Of a stretch of 17,995 nucleotides of DNA, positions 8,763-16,096 are shown piece after piece. The DNA comes from JAGTVG01 sp964389805. GTDB taxonomy: Bacteria; Bacteroidota; Bacteroidia; Cytophagales; Cyclobacteriaceae. Both the position numbers and the translations under genes were made by a program. Under the pieces are notes generated by a model. That model was not told where the DNA came from and did not search any database. It saw nothing but the letters and a program-made list of their open reading frames with translations. Location of the stretch: positions 1 through 17,995 of the forward strand of contig CAYMFU010000341.1 in NCBI GenBank assembly GCA_964389805.1, read 5' to 3'. Position 1 is the first letter of the stretch; every line of letters begins with the position of its first letter.

Positions 8763-9833
8763 GTGCATAAAACCAGACATCTAAGAGTATACTTCATTTT
8801 ATCATTGTTAATTCTTGGCTCGTGTTCTAAAGATGATATAATCGATGATGGAATTCTGAATGAACCGGTGTGTGAAAATGCCTTTATTCCCAAGAGCTTT
8901 GATCATGAAGTAATTGCCTTTTATCCGTATTACAGGCACAGTACCTTACCAGTTGACCAGATCAGATGGGAAAAGATAACCAGGATCATATATGCTTTTG
9001 CGCGGCCTAATGCAGATGGTACCTTAAATACCGGTGACCTTACTTCAATTACGGAATTGGTAGATGAAGCACATGCGCATGGTGTTGAAGTATATGTATC
9101 TGTAGGGGGTGGGGGAAGCGACTCTGAGAATTTCCCGGCTGTGGCGGCAGATGAGGAGGCCATTGCCACATTGGTGCTTGAGGTTCGCCAGTTTCTTTTT
9201 ACTCATTGCCTTGATGGGGTTGATATTGACTGGGAGCATTGGACCGGAAGTGCATCAAATACCGTTATTCCAGCTGAAAGTATGGCATATGCAAATTTCC
9301 TTCAAATGCTAACGAACGAAATCGAACCTTTTGGATTGGGACTATCCATTGATGTTGGGGCCTCAAATTGGGGAGGCAGACATATTCCGGATGTAGAAGA
9401 TTATGTGGATTATGTTCAGGTCATGGCCTATGATTTTACTGGTCCCTGGTCGGCTCCAGGCCCTCATTCTGCCTTTGAGGATGCGATTGGTTCAGGATCG
9501 GATGTCAACTCCACCGGATTGGCCTACTGGGTAGACTACCGTGGATTTTCGAAAGATAAAATCATTCTAGGAGTACCTTTTTATGGAAGAGATTTCGATA
9601 GTAATGGAGGGGATGGCGTTACGTATGCAAATATATTACAAGAATACCCGGATGCCTGGAATTATGACCAGGTAGATAATATTTATTATGATGGCATCTC
9701 AACGATGATACGGAAGGCCCAATACATAAAAGATAATCAATACCCTGGAGTTATGATATGGGAACTTGCACAGGATCATTCAGCAGATAGCCTCAGCCTT
9801 TTGAATTATATCGATCAGGTTCTGAATCCCTGA
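8763..9833 (+). CDS. GH18 family glycosidase lipoprotein, probably surface-exposed
   Basis: The protein has 356 residues with a GTG start supported by GGAG eight bases upstream. The lipobox LGSC puts the lipidated Cys at residue 21. The next residues, SKDD, match the Bacteroidota lipoprotein export signal, so outer-surface display is likely. The single catalytic domain (about 46-352) has the GH18 substrate motif SVGGGG (113-118) and the DxxDxDxE signature DGVDIDWE (151-158), with Glu158 as proton donor. It also has MAYDFTGPW (221-229, with the Tyr223/Asp224 pair) and the C-terminal barrel tryptophan in MIWELAQD (Trp333). All residues for substrate-assisted hydrolysis of GlcNAc-beta-1,4 bonds are present. 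The compact single-domain form fits a chitinase or an endo-beta-N-acetylglucosaminidase acting on N-glycans, and the sequence does not separate them. It lies 188 bp after the propeller gene and converges on the GH10 gene. Confidence 0.92.
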   Translation: MHKTRHLRVYFILSLLILGSCSKDDIIDDGILNEPVCENAFIPKSFDHEVIAFYPYYRHSTLPVDQIRWEKITRIIYAFARPNADGTLNTGDLTSITELVDEAHAHGVEVYVSVGGGGSDSENFPAVAADEEAIATLVLEVRQFLFTHCLDGVDIDWEHWTGSASNTVIPAESMAYANFLQMLTNEIEPFGLGLSIDVGASNWGGRHIPDVEDYVDYVQVMAYDFTGPWSAPGPHSAFEDAIGSGSDVNSTGLAYWVDYRGFSKDKIILGVPFYGRDFDSNGGDGVTYANILQEYPDAWNYDQVDNIYYDGISTMIRKAQYIKDNQYPGVMIWELAQDHSADSLSLLNYIDQVLNP

Positions 9834-9880
9834 AAATTCCGGGCAATACAAATACGATCCGTTCCAATTTCATTACTTCG

Positions 9881-9970
9881 TTATACGTATAAATTAATCA
9901 AAAAATGCACGTATAATTTAGGTGACTATACGTATTAAATTATTTCAAATTATACGTATAAATTAATCAA
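9881..9970. repeat. Four-copy degenerate 21-24 bp tandem repeat centred on ACGTAT
   Basis: ACGTAT occurs at 9885, 9909, 9930 and 9954, giving unit spacings of 24, 21 and 24 bp. The outer units (9881-9901 and 9950-9970) are identical over 21 bases, starting TTATACGTATAAATTAATCA. The inner two keep the core followed by an A/T-rich tail (AATTTA, TAAATTA) but are degenerate. The core TATACGTATA of the outer units is a perfect palindrome. The array lies between the 3' ends of two convergent genes, so it is not in a normal promoter position. Function is unknown. Confidence 0.85.
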
Positions 9971-10034
9971 TTTCAATTCCTGGTCGTAATCTATTCAGCA
10001 TGATTTAAATGATCTAAAAATAGTCTTAGCCTGA

Positions 10035-11405
10035 TCAGTCTAATGTAAATACCCACTTGTTTTCTTCATCCTTGCGAATATCCAATGAATAAGAATATAC
10101 CATACCATCTGATGTGGTTACTTTCATAGCATATGTCCCATAATATCCACGGAATTTAATGGTTCCATCCCCATCAGGTTCAGTTTTAATATGCGTATTC
10201 CATGTTTCATTGATCAGTTTATCCAGCATCTCGAAAACCGGCTTAGGCTGATACTCTTCGTCTACCAATCCGCCACCGGGAAGCCAGATATTTCGGTCAG
10301 AGAATCCCCACCAGTTGATCGAGGCTACAGCGGGATGCCCGAAGCATAGCTTTACGAATTGCTCTGTGAATTCGGTTTGAGCTTCCGAAGTCCACTGGCC
10401 AGTCCGCCATCCTCCTGTTATATCTACACCGGATGACTGAGGATGTAATTCTGTAATGTGCAGGGTAAATCCAAGATCTGCATAAAGATCAAAAGTCTTC
10501 CATAATTCCACTGGATTAAACCATTCCTGCCTGGGCTCATGAGCCTGGATGCCAATATTTTTAAATGGGGCATTTCTTTTTTTCAGTTCCTTTAACAGTT
10601 CGTAATACCTGTCCCTAACCTTTAAATCAGCAATGGTCCTGTATTCATTGATCATTAATGTAGCTTTGGGATTGGCCTTATGTGACCAGATTAATGCATT
10701 CTCTACATAATCAGCAACTTCATTAATGGGATCTTCTACTCCCCAATCGTTTGGGTCATCCATGTTTTGGATTTTATTCTGCCAGGTCTTTACATTGACC
10801 GGTTCATTGACCACATCCCACAATTCAATCTTATCTTTAAAACCTGAGACAATATTCATCACCCTTGATTGTAACAGCTCTTCCGTCTCTTCTGGAGTAT
10901 ATTTACTGAGCCATTGCGGGGTACCTGAGCGACAGGCCCAGACCAGCGGATGCCCCTTCGTAGTGATTCCATTCAGTTGACACCATTCAATAGTCGACAA
11001 CATATTTTCCCAACCTGGCATTCCCTGGTTTCTTTCATATCCTGGCCAGTAAAACGGAAATACTGCCAGGTTAAAAATACGTTTGAATTGTCGTTTGAAA
11101 AATTCCTCCTTATAGGGTTTCTCATTTCTAATCAGGTCAAAGATAATGCAGCCAAACAGGAAATCATGGCCTTCCTGTATCACCTCAATCTCTGCATTTT
11201 GCAAAGCCTTGCCGTTCTGATCTTTAAATTGGATCAGAACATCTCCCATTCTGAATTTCTCAATGTTTTCGTCTGCTTCCTTCAGCAGTTTTTCTTCTAT
11301 CTCCTCTACATTCTGGGAATAACATACTAATGAGAGCAGCGACAAGAGTATAAATATGAAACTGCTATAAACTACGCTTCTTAATGAGCTTGATGATAAG
11401 TACAT
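10035..11405 (-). CDS. Secreted divergent GH10 family glycosidase (xylanase-like)
   Basis: The protein has 456 residues with a Sec signal peptide ending near residue 31 (hydrophobic run, then VCYSQ). Residues about 50-85 form a small beta domain (VLIQFKDQNGKALQNAEIEV) common in front of GH10 barrels in this group. The barrel shows GHPLVW (151-156), the acid/base motif WDVVNEP (Glu201), NEYR (253-256) and the nucleophile strand HITELH (Glu319). The INWWGFSD segment near 363 fits the GH10 C-terminal tryptophan region. GH10 members are mostly endo-beta-1,4-xylanases. Two canonical features are altered: the ENxxKW substrate motif is replaced by the NLAVFPFYWPGYE region, and the His after LVW is Ala (LVWACR). 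Specificity may therefore differ from plain xylan. A short C-terminal beta extension (about 405-456) follows. It is transcribed alone, convergent with GH18 and divergent from the aminotransferase gene. Confidence 0.85.
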   Translation of the reverse strand: MYLSSSSLRSVVYSSFIFILLSLLSLVCYSQNVEEIEEKLLKEADENIEKFRMGDVLIQFKDQNGKALQNAEIEVIQEGHDFLFGCIIFDLIRNEKPYKEEFFKRQFKRIFNLAVFPFYWPGYERNQGMPGWENMLSTIEWCQLNGITTKGHPLVWACRSGTPQWLSKYTPEETEELLQSRVMNIVSGFKDKIELWDVVNEPVNVKTWQNKIQNMDDPNDWGVEDPINEVADYVENALIWSHKANPKATLMINEYRTIADLKVRDRYYELLKELKKRNAPFKNIGIQAHEPRQEWFNPVELWKTFDLYADLGFTLHITELHPQSSGVDITGGWRTGQWTSEAQTEFTEQFVKLCFGHPAVASINWWGFSDRNIWLPGGGLVDEEYQPKPVFEMLDKLINETWNTHIKTEPDGDGTIKFRGYYGTYAMKVTTSDGMVYSYSLDIRKDEENKWVFTLD

Positions 11406-11612
11406 GATTTTAAATTATTGATTAAAAATACCAATTGAATTATAAAGTAATTGGTCACAATAAGTACAATCAATTTTGTCATATATGCCGATTACTAAAG
11501 TTAATTAATCCTTAAATGAGATTAAAAAATATCGTATCTTAAATGCCTCATATATAAATCTTTTTATAACAAATTTTTTTAGAATATTTCAAATAGAACA
11601 GATCCATTTATT
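11406..11612. promoter_or_regulatory. Divergent intergenic region between the GH10 and aminotransferase genes
   Basis: These 207 very AT-rich bases separate the starts of two divergent genes and should contain both promoters. No exact TAnnTTTG box, strong hairpin or Shine-Dalgarno sequence is visible. A 10-mer, TTGGTCACAA (11451-11460), recurs at 17657-17666 upstream of the MORN gene, but one shared 10-mer is weak evidence of a common operator. Confidence 0.35.
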
Positions 11613-12881
11613 ATGAAGTCAAATATTGAGTTACCCCAGGAATGGCCGGGGATACATCATATCGATGAGCAGGAGATAAATGCTGTAACGCAGGTTTTAA
11701 AAAATCAATCTCCATTCCGGTTTTACGGCCCTAAACCCACTTTTGAAGCAAGACAGTTTGAGGAGGAATTTGCGAGCTATGTTGGAATGAATTATTGCGT
11801 AGCAGTTTCAAACGGGACAACGGCTTTGCAGGTAGCACTTTCTGCCCTTAAAGTGGGGCCAGGTGATGAAGTGATCATGCCCGGATATTTCTGGGTCTCC
11901 ACAGCTGGCGCAGTTGTCCGCCTGGGTGCCATACCCGTGCTTGCTGATGTGGACGATTCCATGAGTATAGATCCGCAAGATCTTGAAAAGAAGATCACTT
12001 CAAGAACGAAAGCATTAATTATAGTTCATATGGGTGGTGTCATCGGTCAGATGGATAAGATCATGGAAATCTGCAAGTCAAAAAATATCCCTCTATTGGA
12101 GGATTGTGCTCAGGCTGCAGGGACCCATCAATTCGGGAAGATGGCCGGATCTTTTGGTGACATTTCCATCTTCTCCTTCCAGATAAATAAAAATATGACC
12201 TGTGGTGAGGGAGGAGCTGTTCTTACTAAAGATAAGGCTTTGCATGAGCGCGTATTTGGAATTCATGATACAGGCTATATAAAAGATGAAGAGGGGGGCT
12301 TCGTCCTTGATCGTCCGGAAATTCAGTTATGGGGAATAGGATGCAGGATGAGTGACCTGGCAGCGGCCATGGCAAGGGTGCAGCTCAAAAAATTACCTGA
12401 TATCATTGAACGAATGCGAACCTTTAAGCATGAATTAACCAGCATATTAGCTTCTTATTCAGGAATGAGATCCAGACAGGTAGCTGATCCAAGCGGAGAA
12501 TCGGGAGGATTCTTGAAAATTACCTTTGATGACAAGGACCTCTCCCACAAGTTCAATCAGAAACTGATTGACAATGGAATAAAAGTGGCTGATAAAGGAT
12601 TCTATCCCATTCATATGGAGGATTGGGGATTGCACATCTATTACAATCTCACTTCACTGGTGCATAAGCGACCATCTATGGGGGAACTATCTGTTTGGGA
12701 ATTGACAGAAAACAGTTTTGCGAAGGATTATACATATGGTATCGGGACCTTACCTTATCTTGATTCCCTTGTGGAAAGAACAGTATTGTTTTGCATTGCT
12801 TCCAACCTTAACGATGACCACAAATCTGTCATCAGAGAAGCTTTTACACTTACTTGTAACGAACTCCTTGATAAGAAATGA
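11613..12881 (+). CDS. DegT/DnrJ/EryC1/StrS-family PLP aminotransferase
   Basis: The protein has 422 residues, no signal peptide and is presumably cytoplasmic. It has the full fold-type I sugar-aminotransferase pattern. SNGTTALQVAL (66-76) binds the cofactor phosphate, and Asp164 in LLEDCAQA would contact the pyridine nitrogen. Lys193 in FQINKNMTCGEGG is the expected Schiff-base lysine. RMSDLAAAMARVQL is the usual dimer-interface segment. Family members transfer an amino group from Glu or Gln to keto-sugars or keto-cyclitols. The KNMTCGEGG form resembles the scyllo-inosose/AHBA-synthase-like branch, but the substrate cannot be read from sequence. The gene lies 32 bp before the CE4-GH3 gene on the same strand, probably in one operon. 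No nucleotide-sugar dehydratase or other biosynthetic partner is present, which makes a catabolic or salvage role as plausible as biosynthesis. The leader lacks a Shine-Dalgarno sequence. Confidence 0.9.
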   Translation: MKSNIELPQEWPGIHHIDEQEINAVTQVLKNQSPFRFYGPKPTFEARQFEEEFASYVGMNYCVAVSNGTTALQVALSALKVGPGDEVIMPGYFWVSTAGAVVRLGAIPVLADVDDSMSIDPQDLEKKITSRTKALIIVHMGGVIGQMDKIMEICKSKNIPLLEDCAQAAGTHQFGKMAGSFGDISIFSFQINKNMTCGEGGAVLTKDKALHERVFGIHDTGYIKDEEGGFVLDRPEIQLWGIGCRMSDLAAAMARVQLKKLPDIIERMRTFKHELTSILASYSGMRSRQVADPSGESGGFLKITFDDKDLSHKFNQKLIDNGIKVADKGFYPIHMEDWGLHIYYNLTSLVHKRPSMGELSVWELTENSFAKDYTYGIGTLPYLDSLVERTVLFCIASNLNDDHKSVIREAFTLTCNELLDKK

Positions 12882-12913
12882 TCTTTTAATTGTATTCACA
12901 AAAATGTAATTTC

Positions 12914-15900
12914 ATGACACGCAACTTTTCACTACGTCTTTTCTTGACATATATATTCTTGATGGCCTATCCAATGGTATTATCGGCACAGTATGGCGAT
13001 GGTGATCAGGAAAACAAACCAGCCGATTCGGGTTTCGAATGGCCGGATGGAAATAAGGTAGCATTAAGCCTGACTTTTGACGATGCACGGTTGAGCCAGA
13101 TCGATAATGGCATTCCAATATTTGACAAGTATGATATAAAAGCCACTTTTTATGTTTCACCTGAATTTGTTGCCGAGCGCCTTGATGGTTGGAAACAAGC
13201 TATTGAATCCGGTCATGAAATTGGAAACCACAGCATGACCCATCCCTGTACCGGGAATTTTCCATGGGCAAGGGAAAAAGCACTGGAGACAATGACTTTA
13301 CGGGATATGGCACTTGAGATGAACAAAGCCAATCAGTTTGTTAAAGAAACGCTTGGGATTATCCCAGAGTCTTTTGCGTATCCTTGTGGGCAGAAGTATG
13401 TTGGAAGAGGTTTTTCCCTGCGAAGTTATGTTCCTGTTGTCGATGATATTTTTATTTCAGGAAGAGGCTGGATGGATGAAGGGCCAAATGATCCCGTTTT
13501 TTGTGATTTAGCACAACTTACGGGCATGGAAATGGACAATAAAAGTTTTGAGGACATCGAGGTGCTTCTGGATAATGCCAAAAATCAGGGGGCCTGGCTT
13601 GTTCTTGCAGGTCATGAAATAGGTGAACCGGGAAATCAGACTACCTGGTCATCGATGCTGGAAAAATTATGTGCTTATGCCAGTGATCCGGATAATGAAA
13701 TATGGATTGCCCCGGCAGGAACAATTGCAGATTATGTTAATACACATCCTGCCCGTAAAAGTATTGAAAAAGGAGAAGCATATCTGGATCCGGCTTTACC
13801 AATTGAGGCCAGGGTAGATGACCTCCTATCCCGTATGACTTTAGCCGAAAAGATTGGCCAACTTAATATGCCTGTTGTGTATTCTTCAGAGCTGGGGGGA
13901 ACAATAGAAGAGAAAATGGAAGGCGTAAAAAAATTTACCAGTGGGACTTTTGAAAATGGAATTGGACCAGGAGGAGGATTTTTTACCTTACCAAATCAGA
14001 TTCTTATTCAAGGGCCGGGCGAACAGGCCACTTTCTTAAATGAGCTCCAGGAGATCGTTATAGAAGAAACAAGATTGAAAATTCCTCTCCTGCAGGTGGA
14101 AGAAGGAACTCACGGATTAATGTGTGCGGGGGCAACGATTTTTCCTGAAGGACATGCCCTGGGGAGCTCATGGAATACCGACCTGATCTATGAGGTTTAC
14201 AATATTGCCGCCAAGGAAGCAAGAGCCATTGGCATTCATGAACTGTTTACCCTGGTGATTGAACCCAACCGGGAACCGAGATTGGGAAGAAACATTGAAG
14301 GATATAGTGAGGATCCTTATTTATGTGCCCGTTATGCGGAAACCATTGTAAATGCGGTACAGGGAGAAGACATCTCGAGGAGTGATAAAGTGGTAGCAGG
14401 ATTATGTCATTTTCCAGGTCAGAGCGAACCTCAAGGCGGACTGGAAAGGGGGGCCATGGATATATCGGAAAGGACGCTTCGGGAGGTTTTCCTGCCACCA
14501 TGGGAGGCAGGCATCACAAAAGCCGGCGCACTAGGTGTAATGGCTACTTATCCGACTATTGATGGAGTGCCTGTCCATAGTTCATATGAAATTATGACGG
14601 AATTACTGCGACATGAATTGGGATTTGAAGGACTTGTTTTGAGCGAGGGGAACGGTGTGAATACCCTTATTTATACGGCAATGGCTGAAAACGAAAAAGA
14701 GGCGGGTGCCCTGGCAGCTAATGCAGGCATGGATGTAAGCATTTCTTTTGAGCAGGGATATTTGACTGAGATGATAGAAAATGTGGAGGAAGGTATAGTT
14801 CCAGAATCTGTAATCGATAGATCTGTAAAGCGGATATTACGAACTAAATTCATGTTGGGTTTATTTGAGAATCCTTTTGTCAATCCTGAGAGAGCCAAAA
14901 AAGTGGTTCACAATTCAGAGCATCGTAAAGTTGCCATACAGGCTGCGAAGGAAGGGATAGTCCTGCTGAAGAATGACAAAATGCTATTGCCACTTGATAA
15001 AAGTACCGGTTCCATTGCAGTTATTGGTCCCAATGCAGACGATGCAAAAAATCAACTCGGAGATTATACTTCCCTGGTTGTTACACAGGAAGTGACAACT
15101 GTACTTAAAGGTATTAAAGAAAAGGTTGGTGGCAGTGCCAGGATCAACTATGTAAAAGGGTGTAATGTTATAGGCGATGAACTCAACGAGATAAACAAAG
15201 CAGTAGCGGCTGCCCGAAAGTCAGATGTCGCGATTGTGGTACTTGGAGAAAATGAATGGCAGTCGCCTGGCAAAAGCGGAACCACAGGAGAAGGATATGA
15301 TGTGGCAACACTGGAACTGACCGGTCTTCAGAAAGAGCTGGTTCAACGCGTACAAGCCACCGGCACACCAGTGATTGTGGTGCTGATCAATGGAAGACCC
15401 CTGGCCATCCCCTGGATCGCTGAACATGTTCCAGTTGTATTGGAAGCCTGGTGCCCGGGAGAAAAAGGTGGCGAAGCCATAGCTGATATTCTTTTTGGAG
15501 ACTACAATCCCAGTGGTAAATTACCGGTAACAATACCCCGGCATGTAGGACAGTTGCCTGTATATTATAACCATAAGCCTTCCAAAACATATTGGCTTGA
15601 AGAGGGATGGGGAAATTCTTATGCTGATCTTGAAAACAAACCCCTCTGGGAATTTGGGCATGGATTAAGTTATACCACCTATGAGTATTCTGACCTTCGA
15701 ATCAGCCCTGAGAAATCTAAAAAAGGATTAAGCATTCAGGTATCATTAAAAGTGGCCAATGCCGGGAAAATTGAAGGATCAGAAATCGTTCAGCTGTATA
15801 TAAGGGATGTGAAGAGTACGGTGGTAAGGCCTGTCAAAGAGTTAAAAGGTTTCAGTAAAGTAAAGTTATCCCCTGAGGAGGTAGTCGAAGTGGATTTTGA

Positions 15901-16036
15901 ATTAAGTCCGGAAGACCTTTCTATGTACGACAGAAATATGAAACGTATTATTGAACCTGGTATCTTTGAGGTGATGATAGGTAGTTCGTCCGAAAAAATA
16001 CATCTTAAAGGAAATTTTGAAATAATCCCTGACTAG
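12914..16036 (+). CDS. Secreted CE4 polysaccharide deacetylase fused to GH3 glycosidase
   Basis: ATG 12914 is preferred to the upstream TTG at 12890 because it starts directly with a Sec signal peptide (cleavage after VLSA). The product has 1040 residues. Residues about 42-285 are a NodB/CE4 deacetylase: LTFDDA (Asp56/57), HSMTH metal motif (106-110), FAYPCGQ (154-160) and LAGHE (231-235). These catalytic and metal positions look intact. After YLDPALPIEARVDDLLSRM (from about 290) comes a full GH3: N-terminal barrel to about 655, alpha/beta sandwich (about 685-910) with acid/base candidate Glu793 in TTGEGYD, and a fibronectin III-like end. Two barrel motifs are unusual. The nucleophile segment reads LVLSEGNG, with Glu578 where Asp is normal, and the KHF motif reads LCHF (497-500). 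It probably removes acetyl groups and terminal sugars from the same glycan. It follows the aminotransferase gene by 32 bp. Confidence 0.9.
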   Translation: MTRNFSLRLFLTYIFLMAYPMVLSAQYGDGDQENKPADSGFEWPDGNKVALSLTFDDARLSQIDNGIPIFDKYDIKATFYVSPEFVAERLDGWKQAIESGHEIGNHSMTHPCTGNFPWAREKALETMTLRDMALEMNKANQFVKETLGIIPESFAYPCGQKYVGRGFSLRSYVPVVDDIFISGRGWMDEGPNDPVFCDLAQLTGMEMDNKSFEDIEVLLDNAKNQGAWLVLAGHEIGEPGNQTTWSSMLEKLCAYASDPDNEIWIAPAGTIADYVNTHPARKSIEKGEAYLDPALPIEARVDDLLSRMTLAEKIGQLNMPVVYSSELGGTIEEKMEGVKKFTSGTFENGIGPGGGFFTLPNQILIQGPGEQATFLNELQEIVIEETRLKIPLLQVEEGTHGLMCAGATIFPEGHALGSSWNTDLIYEVYNIAAKEARAIGIHELFTLVIEPNREPRLGRNIEGYSEDPYLCARYAETIVNAVQGEDISRSDKVVAGLCHFPGQSEPQGGLERGAMDISERTLREVFLPPWEAGITKAGALGVMATYPTIDGVPVHSSYEIMTELLRHELGFEGLVLSEGNGVNTLIYTAMAENEKEAGALAANAGMDVSISFEQGYLTEMIENVEEGIVPESVIDRSVKRILRTKFMLGLFENPFVNPERAKKVVHNSEHRKVAIQAAKEGIVLLKNDKMLLPLDKSTGSIAVIGPNADDAKNQLGDYTSLVVTQEVTTVLKGIKEKVGGSARINYVKGCNVIGDELNEINKAVAAARKSDVAIVVLGENEWQSPGKSGTTGEGYDVATLELTGLQKELVQRVQATGTPVIVVLINGRPLAIPWIAEHVPVVLEAWCPGEKGGEAIADILFGDYNPSGKLPVTIPRHVGQLPVYYNHKPSKTYWLEEGWGNSYADLENKPLWEFGHGLSYTTYEYSDLRISPEKSKKGLSIQVSLKVANAGKIEGSEIVQLYIRDVKSTVVRPVKELKGFSKVKLSPEEVVEVDFELSPEDLSMYDRNMKRIIEPGIFEVMIGSSSEKIHLKGNFEIIPD

Positions 16037-16096
16037 TAAGTTTAAATTGATCATAATTAGAAAAATCAAATTGGTTATAAATTAAATTTAGATACA

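Noticed and set aside
10950..11330. 126-codon plus-strand frame inside the GH10 gene
   Set aside because: It is antisense to a well-supported GH10 frame and shows no domain, signal or ribosome-binding site.
11451..11460. TTGGTCACAA shared with 17657-17666 as a common operator
   Set aside because: A single shared 10-mer in about 1 kb of AT-rich intergenic DNA is not far from chance, and flanking bases do not match.
12890..12913. TTG start at 12890 for the CE4-GH3 gene
   Set aside because: It would add eight residues before the signal peptide; ATG 12914 gives a normal Sec signal directly.
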